From contig NZ_CP064689.1 of the NCBI RefSeq assembly GCF_023100945.1, positions 2,772,001 to 2,836,000 of the forward strand: DNA of 64,000 nucleotides, written 5' to 3'. The notes beneath the pieces are model-generated. The model saw only the letters and a program-made list of their open reading frames with translations. It had not been told where the DNA came from and ran no database searches. This document shows positions 26,227 through 34,641 of the stretch, in pieces; the first letter of the stretch is position 1; the number at the start of each line of letters is the position of its first letter. A program made the position numbers and the translations under genes. This DNA comes from Bradyrhizobium sp. 200. GTDB lineage: Bacteria > Pseudomonadota > Alphaproteobacteria > Rhizobiales > Xanthobacteraceae.

Positions 26227-27651
26227 ATGGCGAAGCCTGCAATCGCGCCCGGCATAGAACTCGATGGCTTCACGATCGGGGAGCGTGTCCATCAGGGCGG
26301 CATGGCGACGCTATGGACGGTGACGCATCCCGGCATCAATGTGCCGCTGCTGATGAAGGTGCCGCGGGTTGCCGAGGGCGAGGATCCGGCCGCCATCGTC
26401 AGCTTCGAGATGGAGCAGATGATCCTGCCGCGGCTGGCGGGGGCGCACGTGCCGGGCTGTTTCGGCACCGGCGATTTCGACCGGCAGCCCTACGTCGTCA
26501 TGGAGCGCATCCCCGGCAAGACGCTTCTCGGCCGGATCGACGAATTGCCGATCCCCTATGAAGAGGCGAGGGTACTCGGCGGCAAAATAGCCACCGCCTT
26601 GGCGGATCTGCACCGGCAGAACGTCATTCACCACGACATCAAGCCGAGCAGCATCATGTTCCGGCCATCAGGCGAATGCGTGCTGATCGATTTCGGCCTG
26701 TCGCATCACAACGAGTTGCCGGATCTGCTGCAGGAAGAATTTCGTCTGCCCTACGGCACCGCGCCCTATATGGCGCCCGAGCGACTGCGCGGCGTCCGCG
26801 ACGATCCGCGCAGCGATCTGTTTTCGCTGGGCGTGCTGCTGTATTTCTTCACCACCGGCAAGCGGCCGTTCGGCGAAAGCGAAACGCTGCGCGGTATGCG
26901 CCGGCGGCTGTGGCGCGATCCCTATCCGCTGCGCAAGCTCAAGCCCGATTATCCGCCATGGTTGCAGGAAATCGTGCTGCGGTGCCTGGAGATCGAGCCG
27001 GTGTGGCGTCATCCGACGGCTTCCCAACTGGCGTTCGAGCTGGCGCACCCAGAGCAAGTCAAGCTGACGGCGCGCTCGGAACGGCTGCGGCGCGATCCGC
27101 TCAGCACGGTGTGGCGCCGCCGCTTCAATCGCGAGCTGACGCTGCCGAAACCGAAATCCGATGTCGCGGCCCAGCTTGCTGCGGGACCGATCGTGGTCGT
27201 TGCGATCGACACCGAGGAGGGCTCGGGAGCGCTCAACGAATGCCTGCGCCGGACCGCCGCGCAGCTACTCCAGACATTGCCGTCGGCGCGGCTCGCCTGC
27301 CTGAACGTGCTCAGGCTCGGCCGCATCACCATCGACAAGACGCTCGACGAACAGGGCAACAACAAGCATATCGACCGCCTGGTCGCGCTGCGGCACTGGG
27401 CGCAGCCGCTGGAGCTGGATGAAAGCCGGCTCACGGTGCATGTGCTGGAGGCCGTCGATCCTGCCGCCGCGATCCTGGAATTCACCAGGGTCAATCATGT
27501 CGATCACATCGTGATCGGCGCGCGGCAGAATTCGATGCTGCGCACGCTGCTCGGCAGCGTGTCGGCCAAGGTCGCGGCCGAGGCCGCCTGCACCGTGACC
27601 GTGGTGCGGCCGCCGCGATCGGCGTCTGCGCCGCTGCAGGAAGGTGGTTAG
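26227..27651 (+). CDS. Serine/threonine protein kinase fused to a universal stress protein domain
   Basis: 474 aa. Hanks-type kinase domain (about 11-275): glycine loop GERVHQGGMATLW, ATP lysine in LLMKVPR, catalytic loop HHDIKPSSIMF, DFGLS, and YMAPERL. In the catalytic loop Arg of HRD is His and the usual Asn is Ser; the catalytic Asp remains. The C-terminal UspA-like domain (about 325-465) runs from IVVVAIDTEEGSGALNECL to HIVIGARQNSML with GSVSAKVAAEAACTVTVVRPP, the nucleotide-binding signature of UspA proteins. No membrane helix, so a cytosolic kinase. The start at 26227 is set by the four-base gap after the phosphoesterase gene. Substrates unknown. Confidence 0.9.
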   Translation: MAKPAIAPGIELDGFTIGERVHQGGMATLWTVTHPGINVPLLMKVPRVAEGEDPAAIVSFEMEQMILPRLAGAHVPGCFGTGDFDRQPYVVMERIPGKTLLGRIDELPIPYEEARVLGGKIATALADLHRQNVIHHDIKPSSIMFRPSGECVLIDFGLSHHNELPDLLQEEFRLPYGTAPYMAPERLRGVRDDPRSDLFSLGVLLYFFTTGKRPFGESETLRGMRRRLWRDPYPLRKLKPDYPPWLQEIVLRCLEIEPVWRHPTASQLAFELAHPEQVKLTARSERLRRDPLSTVWRRRFNRELTLPKPKSDVAAQLAAGPIVVVAIDTEEGSGALNECLRRTAAQLLQTLPSARLACLNVLRLGRITIDKTLDEQGNNKHIDRLVALRHWAQPLELDESRLTVHVLEAVDPAAAILEFTRVNHVDHIVIGARQNSMLRTLLGSVSAKVAAEAACTVTVVRPPRSASAPLQEGG

Positions 27652-27674
27652 CGCCGGTCAGGCGGCGCGTGCGC

Positions 27675-28055
27675 TTAGTCGAGCGGCTGGACCGGCGGCA
27701 GCGTCTTGCCGGAACGCGGCGGGTTCGGCACGGGATAGCTGGTGGCGCGGCTGCTCCGTTCGGCCTGACCGGCGGAATTGGCTGCGGGACTTGCGGCTTC
27801 CGCCCTGGCGCCGCGCACGCTGTCCCTTGAAGACTGCCTGCGGTGCCGCGACGACCGCGAGCCTTCCAGTCCCCACGAGCGCGATATCGAAGATCCGGCC
27901 GTATAACCGACGAAGGCTCCGGCGACGGCCCCGACCGGGCCCAGTACGACGGCACCGGCCACGGCGCCCAGCGCAGTGTTGCCGGCGCGCTGCGCAAGCG
28001 CGGCAGAGGGCGCGAGTAGCAGAAGCATTGCGGCGGTGGTGCAGGCCTTGATCAT
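27675..28055 (-). CDS. Exported glycine-zipper protein
   Basis: 126 aa. A Sec signal peptide (MIKACTTAAMLLLLAPSAALAQ, cut after LAQ or ALA) is followed by a Gly/Ala/Val-rich stretch, NTALGAVAGAVVLGPVGAV, with small residues every fourth position, as in glycine-zipper envelope proteins. The remaining ~80 residues are Ser/Arg-rich and probably disordered. Function unknown; probably periplasmic or outer-membrane associated. The start at 28055 is the one that gives the signal peptide; the open frame runs 108 codons further upstream with no protein-like features. It converges on the kinase-UspA gene. Confidence 0.7.
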   Translation of the reverse strand: MIKACTTAAMLLLLAPSAALAQRAGNTALGAVAGAVVLGPVGAVAGAFVGYTAGSSISRSWGLEGSRSSRHRRQSSRDSVRGARAEAASPAANSAGQAERSSRATSYPVPNPPRSGKTLPPVQPLD

Positions 28056-28266
28056 ATTTCCGTCCCATCCGTGAAAGGAAAGGCGGAATGCTGATCTGCC
28101 TTTATGGCGAGATGCGTGACGCTTTGTGGCCGGAGCATGGACTTTCAGGTTCCATGGCCGCTGCACCTTCGATGTGGCTTTCTTACCCGCCGCTTCGACG
28201 ACGCGCCCCTCCAGAACATCTCGCGCCTCTGAAGGGATTTCGAACGCAGCGGAACCCGTAACCGTG

Positions 28267-28968
28267 TCAGACCGCTTCGCCCCGCGAAAGCGCCGCCGCA
28301 TTGCGGATCGCGGAAATGTTGGTCTTGTAGGATTCCAACGTGCCGCCCTTGAATACCGCGGAGCCCGCGACAAACGCATTCGCGCCGGCGGCGGCCAACT
28401 GGCCGGCGACGTCAGGGGCTACCCCGCCATCGACCTCGATGTCGATCGGGCGTCCTGCGGTCATCGCCCTGATATCGCTGACCTTGCCGAGCGCCGACTT
28501 GATGAAGGCCTGGCCGCCGAAGCCGGGATTGACCGACATGACCAGCACCAGGTCGATCAGGTCGATGACATATTCGATTGCGCTCGCCGGCGTGCCCGGG
28601 TTGAGCGAGACGCCGGCCTTCTTGCCGAGCGCGCGGATCGCCTGCAGCGAGCGATGCAGATGCGGCCCGGCCTCGGCATGGACGGTGATGTGATCGCAGC
28701 CGGCTTTGGCGAAGGCTTCGAGATAGGGATCGCAGGGCGAGATCATCAGATGCGCGTCGAAGATCTTCTTGGTATGCGGGCGCATCGCCTTGATGACATC
28801 AGGACCGTAGGAAATGTTGGGCACGAAATGCCCGTCCATCACGTCGAGATGGATCCAGTCGGCGCCTGCCGCGTCCACCGCGCGAACTTCTTCGCCCAGT
28901 TTGGCGAAATCCGCCGCCAGGATCGACGGCGCGATGACGAGGGGACGCGACGCAAATTGCGGGGACAT
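28267..28968 (-). CDS. rpe: Ribulose-phosphate 3-epimerase
   Basis: Interconverts ribulose 5-phosphate and xylulose 5-phosphate in the pentose phosphate and Calvin cycles. 233 aa TIM barrel. Seen: [17 protein letters not shown] (catalytic region), [16 protein letters not shown] (metal-binding His and Asp), [23 protein letters not shown] and IEVDGGV with AGSAVFKG, the phosphate-binding loop. The ATG at 28968 gives the family-length protein. No Calvin cycle genes adjoin it, so it is likely the housekeeping copy. Confidence 0.96.
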   Translation of the reverse strand: MSPQFASRPLVIAPSILAADFAKLGEEVRAVDAAGADWIHLDVMDGHFVPNISYGPDVIKAMRPHTKKIFDAHLMISPCDPYLEAFAKAGCDHITVHAEAGPHLHRSLQAIRALGKKAGVSLNPGTPASAIEYVIDLIDLVLVMSVNPGFGGQAFIKSALGKVSDIRAMTAGRPIDIEVDGGVAPDVAGQLAAAGANAFVAGSAVFKGGTLESYKTNISAIRNAAALSRGEAV

Positions 28969-29230
28969 GTGCGCTTTCCCAAATCTCTTCCGAAGGGCAG
29001 AACGGGCCCCGCGTAACATGGGGGAGGGCCGGGGGCAATGCGCTCGCGGACGTCTCCTGTGGGCGGAAAAATCTGCCGCGGCGGGCAGCTATTGCCGGGT
29101 TTGCCGGATCGGACGGATGCGGGAAAGCCCGATTTTATTGGGTTTTTCTGCATGGCACGGCGCTTGCTGAGAAACAGGCACACGAACGAGCTGTCGGCCG
29201 CCATCGGTGCGGCCTTGTTGGAGTTCCGCC

Positions 29231-29992
29231 ATGTTCTTTGCTCTGGGCGCTGCGTCATCGGCCATCGATGCCCTCAAGGCGCTGACATCGTCGAAATCGT
29301 CTGCGCAGACCACTGGCGCCAGCCAGAAATCTGCAAGCCCGTTCGATCTGATATCCTCGAGTTCGTCGGCTTCGGTCGGCGTGGGCTCGGGGTCGGGTTC
29401 CGGATCCGGCGGCGGAGGTTCGCAGATATCGCCGGCGACCATGAGCGCGCTGCTCGACGCGCAAAGCCAGTCCTCGGCTGGATCCACGACCTCGGCTTCC
29501 AAGAGCCGCTCCAGCGCGCTGAAGGACCTGTTCGCGCAGATCGATGGCGACGGTGACGGCAAGATCACCAAATCGGAATTTGAAGAGGCGCTCGGCGCCG
29601 GCGGCACTAACCTCGCGCAGGCCGACAGCGTGTTCGGCAAGCTCGACAAGGACGGCGACGGCTCGGTCAGCCTCAAGGAACTGGCGTCGGCGCTGAAGGG
29701 CGGCAAAGGCCATCATGCGGCCAGCACCTCTAGCGATTCCGACGGATCGAATTCCGACCCATTCGCGCAGGCCCTGCAGGGCGCCACCACCACATCCGTC
29801 ACCAACAGCGACGGTTCGGTGACGACCTCGCTGACCTATGCCGACGGATCCAAGGTGACGATGACGTCGGCCGCGAACGGGAGCTCGTCGAGCGCCGCCA
29901 CGTCGTCCTACAATTTCATCGAGCAGATGATCCAGCGTCAGGCTCAGGCGATTTCATCGGGCGCTACCGCATCGCTATCGGTCAGCGCCTGA
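29231..29992 (+). CDS. EF-hand calcium-binding protein
   Basis: 253 aa. Two canonical EF-hands: FAQIDGDGDGKITKSEFEEAL and FGKLDKDGDGSVSLKELASAL (residues ~106-127 and ~142-162), each with Asp at positions 1, 3 and 5 and Glu at 12 of the loop. The rest is Ser/Gly/Thr-rich and low in complexity, including a Gly-Ser repeat around residue 55-75 and a TTTSVTNSDGSVTTSLTYADGS-type stretch. The N-terminus (MFFALGAASSAIDALKAL) is hydrophobic but not a clear signal peptide. GGAG lies seven bases before the ATG. Role unknown; perhaps calcium buffering or a surface protein (inference). Confidence 0.85.
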   Translation: MFFALGAASSAIDALKALTSSKSSAQTTGASQKSASPFDLISSSSSASVGVGSGSGSGSGGGGSQISPATMSALLDAQSQSSAGSTTSASKSRSSALKDLFAQIDGDGDGKITKSEFEEALGAGGTNLAQADSVFGKLDKDGDGSVSLKELASALKGGKGHHAASTSSDSDGSNSDPFAQALQGATTTSVTNSDGSVTTSLTYADGSKVTMTSAANGSSSSAATSSYNFIEQMIQRQAQAISSGATASLSVSA

Positions 29993-30038
29993 GCACGAGA
30001 CCCGGCGGGATCCTTCGGAGTGCGACTGTCTATGTCTT

Positions 30039-30114
30039 GAGCATGGCCTCCCGGGCAAACGCTTCGCGTTTGTCCCGAGGGAAAACCGGTACCCACTTTT
30101 CCGGACCATGCTCT
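30039..30114. repeat. Palindromic intergenic repeat, type A (extended)
   Basis: Outer arms AGCATGG / CCATGCT enclose an inner hairpin (GGGCAAACGC / GCGTTTGTCCC) and the AAAACCGGTACCCACTTTTCC core shared with 1644-1689. Its right end overlaps the stop codon of the P1 peptidase gene. Confidence 0.7.
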
Positions 30115-31108
30115 AACCGAAGCGATCGCCCCACGCCGGTAGCGCACCCAGAAAGGGTAGCGCGGTCGCACTATGGACGCCGCGCGCGATCGCGCGGGCG
30201 ACCGTGTTGGCGGCCACCATGCCGAGTTCGGTGAGACCTACCCGCGAATCGACCGGCTTCCTGCCGGTCGCGGCAGCATACACCACGTCGCCATCCGTCG
30301 TGGCATGGACGGGATAGATGGCGCGCGCCATGCCGGTGTGCGCGATCATCGCCAGCCGCTTGGCCTGCGCTTTTGTCAGCACGGCGTCCGTGACCACGAC
30401 CACCAGCGTGGTGTTCTCCGAAAAGGCCGCAGCCGGGCCGCCCTTGAGGCGCGCGCTCAGCATGTCCTGCGTGAACGCAGGCGGGAGTCCGCGCCCGCCA
30501 AATTCGTTGGCTGTTTCGAACGGCGCCGCCCAGAACCATGGCCCGTCGCCGACAGTCACGCTGCCCACCGCATTGACCACCGCGAGCGCGCCGACGGTGA
30601 CGCCACCCTCGGTCTGTGCGGAAGCCGAGCCAAGCCCGCCCTTGAAATTAGCTGTCGTCGCGCCGAGGCCGGCGCCGACGCTGCCCAGCGCGAAATCGCC
30701 GCTCGCCGCACACGCTGCTTCGTAGCCGAGATCGCGATAGGGCGGGAAGCGCCCCCATGCCTTGTTGCCGCCGTTGAGCAAATCGAAGCAGATCGCGCCC
30801 GGAACGATCGGAATAACCGCCTCGCGGATTCTCAAACCGCGGCCCTGTTCGGCAAGCCAGGCCTGCAAGCCGCCGGCGGCATCCAGCCCAAACGCCGAGC
30901 CGCCGGAAAGCGCGATGCCGTCGATCGCCTCGGCGGTGCTTTCGGGCTTGAGCAGCGCATCCTCGCGCGTGCCGGGGCCGCCGCCGCGCACGTCGATCGA
31001 GGCGACCGCGGGAGTATCGAAAAGGATCGCGGTGACGCCGGAGGCGATAGTCGCGTCGTGGGCGTGGCCGACGCGAACGCCGGAAACATCGGTGAGCAGG
31101 TTTTTCAA
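30113..31108 (-). CDS. P1 family (DmpA-type) peptidase
   Basis: Ntn-like self-processing hydrolase of the S58/P1 family (DmpA, BapA), which releases N-terminal amino acids, D-amino acids or beta-amino acids from peptides and amides. 331 aa, normal. Seen: LLTDVSGVRVGHA at the N-terminus, SGGSAFGLDAAGG, and TANFKGGLGSAS, the region of the autocatalytic serine that becomes the N-terminal nucleophile after cleavage. The start appears to be TTG at 31108. Cytosolic or periplasmic location is unclear; no signal peptide is visible. Confidence 0.85.
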   Translation of the reverse strand: MKNLLTDVSGVRVGHAHDATIASGVTAILFDTPAVASIDVRGGGPGTREDALLKPESTAEAIDGIALSGGSAFGLDAAGGLQAWLAEQGRGLRIREAVIPIVPGAICFDLLNGGNKAWGRFPPYRDLGYEAACAASGDFALGSVGAGLGATTANFKGGLGSASAQTEGGVTVGALAVVNAVGSVTVGDGPWFWAAPFETANEFGGRGLPPAFTQDMLSARLKGGPAAAFSENTTLVVVVTDAVLTKAQAKRLAMIAHTGMARAIYPVHATTDGDVVYAAATGRKPVDSRVGLTELGMVAANTVARAIARGVHSATALPFLGALPAWGDRFG

Positions 31109-31165
31109 GGGGCCGGTCCGTGAGGCTGAAGTTCGTCCACGGATATAGCAGCCGCCGGGAATGCT

Positions 31166-33940
31166 TCAACTGGCAAGCGCGAGCCGGATCATCCTGGCGA
31201 GTTCTGATTTTCGATAGGGCTTTGCCAGCAGCAGCACGCCGGAATCCAGGCGGCCATGATGGACGATGGCGTTCTCGGTATATCCTGATGTGAACAGGGT
31301 CTTGAGGGCCGGCCGCCGCTTCAGCGCTTCGTCGACGAGCTGGCGCCCGTTCATGGTGCCGGGCATGATCACGTCGGTGAAAAGCAGGTCGATAGCGGCG
31401 ACATCGTCGATGATGCGCAGGGCGTCGGAAGCGTTGGCCGCCTCGAGCGTGGTGTAGCCCAGGCTCTCGATCTGGGTCATGACATAGCGCCGTACCAGCG
31501 AATCGTCCTCGACGACGAGGACCGTTTCGTTGCCGCCCTCGATGTTCGACGAGACCTGTGCTTCCGCGGCGGTCTGCTGCAGTCCGGTTGCCCGCGGCAG
31601 GTAGATCTTGACGGATGTGCCGTGGCCTTCCTCGCTGTAGATCTTGATATGGCCGCCCGACTGCTTGACGAAGCCGAACACCATGCTGAGGCCAAGGCCG
31701 GTGCCTCTGCCGACCTCCTTGGTGGTGAAAAAGGGTTCGAACACCCGCTCCAGCAGCGCCGGCGGGATGCCGGTGCCGGTGTCGCTGACCGCTATCATCA
31801 CGTAATTGCCGACCGCGACCTCGCTGTGCATGCCCGCGTAGTTTTCGTCGAGGAAGACGTTGCTGGTCTCGAGCGCGAGCTTGCCGCCGTTGGGCATGGC
31901 ATCGCGCGCATTGATTGCCAGATTGAGAACGGCGGTGCTGAGCTGATTGGGATCGGCCAACGCAGTCCACGCATCCTCGGCCAATAGCGGCGTGATTTCG
32001 ATGTGCTCGCCGAGGGTGGGGTGCAGCAGCTTCGCCGCCTCCAGCACCAGCGCATTGACGTCGAGTTCAACGGGCTGCAGCGGCTGCTTGCGGGCAAAGG
32101 CGAGCAGATGCTTGGTCAGGTTGGCCCCGCGTTCGGCGGCTTCGTCGATCAGCCTGGTGATGGCCACGAGCTGGGGCTGATCGGCGACGCCTTCTTCCAG
32201 AATGCCGATCGTGCCGGTGATCACGGTCAGGATGTTGTTGAAGTCATGCGCGACGCCGCCCGTGAGCTGGCCGACCGCATCCATCTTTTGCGCATGCCGC
32301 AATTGGGCTTCGGCCGCCTGCTTTTCGGTCAAGTCCCGGCCGATGAAGAAGTGGCGGCGAACCGGCTCAGACCACGTCCCGGTCCAGTTCAGCGCGACGG
32401 CCTCGCCCTCCTTGTTGATATAACGCGTCTCGAAATTGCGCTTGCTCTGTCCGCGTCGCGCCGCCCGCATCTCCCTGCGGGTGTGTTCGAGATCGTCGGG
32501 GTGGATGAATTCGATCGCGCTGTGTCCGACCATGTCGGAGGGCTGATAGCCGAGGATCGCCGTAACGCTCGGGCTGACCTGGATGAAATTCCCGGCGGTG
32601 TCGGTGACGAGGATGAGATCGTTCGAGGAATCGAATATGCGCCGCCGTTCCTCGATTTCCTGGCTGAGTGCCTGCTGTGTCCGCTTGCTTTCGGCGATGT
32701 CGCGCGCGGCCTGCGAGATGCCGACGACTTCGCCCGAGACCGAGCGGATCGGAGAGATGCTCATAGAAACATCGACGGCGCTGCCGTCCTTGCGCACGCG
32801 TGAAGTCTCGAAATGTTCGATCGGCTCGCCTCGGCGGGTCCGTTCGACGATATTGCGTACCTCGTCGCGCCGGTCCGGCGGGACGATGATGTTGATGTTC
32901 CTGCCCAGCGCTTCGGCGGCCGAGAAGCCGAACAGGCGTTCGGCGGCTCCGTTCCAGCCGGTAATGGTGCCGTCCAGCAGCTTGGTGATGATGGCATCGT
33001 TCGACGATTCCACGACGGCGCTGAAGAGGCCATCGCGTTCGGTTCGAAGGTCCCTTTCCGAGGCGGCTTGCAGACGCAACGAGCTGAGCAGGCGGGCCAG
33101 CTTGGCCTGCAGGCCGAAATTATCGGTGAGCAATACGGCGAGCACGAAGCTCGCGGCGCCGAGGCCGTAGATGCGGCCGAGGTAGAAGCCGACATCGAAC
33201 CGCGCCACATTCAGGACCGCCGACAGCGCGATGTCGAACAGCCACGCGCACATCACCACCATCAGCCAGACGTCGAGCACGGAATGCGGCTTGTAGAGCC
33301 ACAATGTGACCAGCGCCGCGAGGCTGAGGCACCACACCATCGATACGACCCAGAGCATGACAGGCGTATAGTGACCGCGGCTCAGCAATGTCGGCAGAAG
33401 GTCGTGCTGGGCGGTGACGATCCAGGTGAACGCGGCCATTGCGACAGCGACCGCGATGATGCTGGTAACGATCGCGCCGCTGGTCGAGCCTCGTATTTTC
33501 GAGCCGTTGTTCGTTGCTTTCAGCAGCGAATAGCCAAGAACCAGAACCGGAAATCCGCCGTGCCAGATCATGTAGAGCCAGACGGTGGTCTGCGAGCCGG
33601 CGCCGAGCAGCCCGCCGGGGGCGAACAGGCCGGGGAAGGTCAGGGCGTGAACGATGGCTGCCATCGCCGTGAACAAATATCCGCTCGCCAGCAGCAGCAG
33701 CGCCCGCGAGCGGGAAATCGCGAACTGGGAAAACAGCAGGACGGCGGTGATCAGGTCGTTGATGGCCAGGGCGGACTGATAGCTCGCAACGAATGCCGGG
33801 ACCGGAGTGAGCGGCACGCCGGCAAACGGCACCGCGCAGGCGAACAGCACTGCTGAGACGCCGACCACGACGAGTGCGGATTTGCGATCGCCGTTGGTCG
33901 CAGGCATGGTCGAAAGAAAGATGTTGCGCTCGTTACCCAT
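31166..33940 (-). CDS. Hybrid sensor histidine kinase with MASE4-like membrane sensor
   Basis: 924 aa. Domains in order: N-terminal membrane region with about eight helices (23-270), MASE4-like; PAS (about 302-415, SSNDAIITKLLDGTITGWNGAAE); PAS (about 430-545, DSSNDLILVTDTAGNF); HisKA with histidine in QLTGGVAHDFNNIL; HATPase with NLAINARDAMP, DTGTGIP and GTGLGLSMVFGF; and a C-terminal receiver with VLVVEDD and aspartate in LLFTDVIMPG. The short phosphorelay ends in its own receiver, so the output partner is unknown. The start at 33940 has GGAG six bases upstream. The next gene to the right, in the opposite orientation, is a lone receiver protein and may be its partner. Confidence 0.93.
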   Translation of the reverse strand: MGNERNIFLSTMPATNGDRKSALVVVGVSAVLFACAVPFAGVPLTPVPAFVASYQSALAINDLITAVLLFSQFAISRSRALLLLASGYLFTAMAAIVHALTFPGLFAPGGLLGAGSQTTVWLYMIWHGGFPVLVLGYSLLKATNNGSKIRGSTSGAIVTSIIAVAVAMAAFTWIVTAQHDLLPTLLSRGHYTPVMLWVVSMVWCLSLAALVTLWLYKPHSVLDVWLMVVMCAWLFDIALSAVLNVARFDVGFYLGRIYGLGAASFVLAVLLTDNFGLQAKLARLLSSLRLQAASERDLRTERDGLFSAVVESSNDAIITKLLDGTITGWNGAAERLFGFSAAEALGRNINIIVPPDRRDEVRNIVERTRRGEPIEHFETSRVRKDGSAVDVSMSISPIRSVSGEVVGISQAARDIAESKRTQQALSQEIEERRRIFDSSNDLILVTDTAGNFIQVSPSVTAILGYQPSDMVGHSAIEFIHPDDLEHTRREMRAARRGQSKRNFETRYINKEGEAVALNWTGTWSEPVRRHFFIGRDLTEKQAAEAQLRHAQKMDAVGQLTGGVAHDFNNILTVITGTIGILEEGVADQPQLVAITRLIDEAAERGANLTKHLLAFARKQPLQPVELDVNALVLEAAKLLHPTLGEHIEITPLLAEDAWTALADPNQLSTAVLNLAINARDAMPNGGKLALETSNVFLDENYAGMHSEVAVGNYVMIAVSDTGTGIPPALLERVFEPFFTTKEVGRGTGLGLSMVFGFVKQSGGHIKIYSEEGHGTSVKIYLPRATGLQQTAAEAQVSSNIEGGNETVLVVEDDSLVRRYVMTQIESLGYTTLEAANASDALRIIDDVAAIDLLFTDVIMPGTMNGRQLVDEALKRRPALKTLFTSGYTENAIVHHGRLDSGVLLLAKPYRKSELARMIRLALAS

Positions 33941-34245
33941 TGTCGTCTCCGGCAAACTGGCAGCGAACGCGCCATGGCAAAAGCTTTAAACGGGCAAAAA
34001 TAACGCATCCGACGCGGCCGGACACCCAGCCGAAAGTTGGACGCCACCGGGATCGCAGCCCTAAGGTTACGCCAGCGGCACCTCGGCGGGAATCAACCCA
34101 AAGTACATATTACCTGACGATGCTGGCGCGGAACGGGATAAGCGGGTAACCACCTCTTCACCACTGATTGAATAATGCCCGCGGAACCGCTGAAATCCAC
34201 GAATTTCATCGTAAGCTGCTCGTACGACCGATCCGGGAGGCTTCG

Positions 34246-34641
34246 ATGCCCCGCGTGCTTGTTGTTGACGACCAAGCCGACGTTCGTACGATGATTTCCA
34301 TCGTGCTGCGTATCAACCGTTTCGAAATCGTCGAGGCAGAGAGCGCCGCATCCGCAGTGAAGCTGTTCGAGGCATCAAGCTTCGACCTTGCGATTATCGA
34401 TATCTTTCTGCAGGGAACCAACGGTTCCGATCTGATTGCAGCGCTGCGTGCCCGCAGGCCGAGCCTGCCCGTGATTGCGATTTCGGGAATGACCCCGCTG
34501 GATTTTCTGTCCGAAATGCCTGAACTCTCCGACGTTGTTTGTTTGCAGAAGCCGTTTCGTCCGCCGGATCTGATGCGTGCGATCGAAGCGGCGCAGGGAA
34601 CGCTCCGGCCGCCGGCGGCTGCCGTCGCGGCGGCGCGCTGA
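34246..34641 (+). CDS. Single-domain response regulator
   Basis: 131 aa receiver domain without an output domain: VLVVDDQADVRTM (acidic pocket), phospho-acceptor aspartate in LAIIDIFLQG, Ser/Thr in VIAISGM, and lysine in CLQKPFRPPDLM. The start at 34246 has GGGAGG five bases upstream; an earlier in-frame ATG lacks one. Proteins of this size act as phosphate shuttles or sinks between kinases. It sits among three kinase genes; its stop abuts the stop of the HWE kinase gene with no gap between them. Confidence 0.92.
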   Translation: MPRVLVVDDQADVRTMISIVLRINRFEIVEAESAASAVKLFEASSFDLAIIDIFLQGTNGSDLIAALRARRPSLPVIAISGMTPLDFLSEMPELSDVVCLQKPFRPPDLMRAIEAAQGTLRPPAAAVAAAR

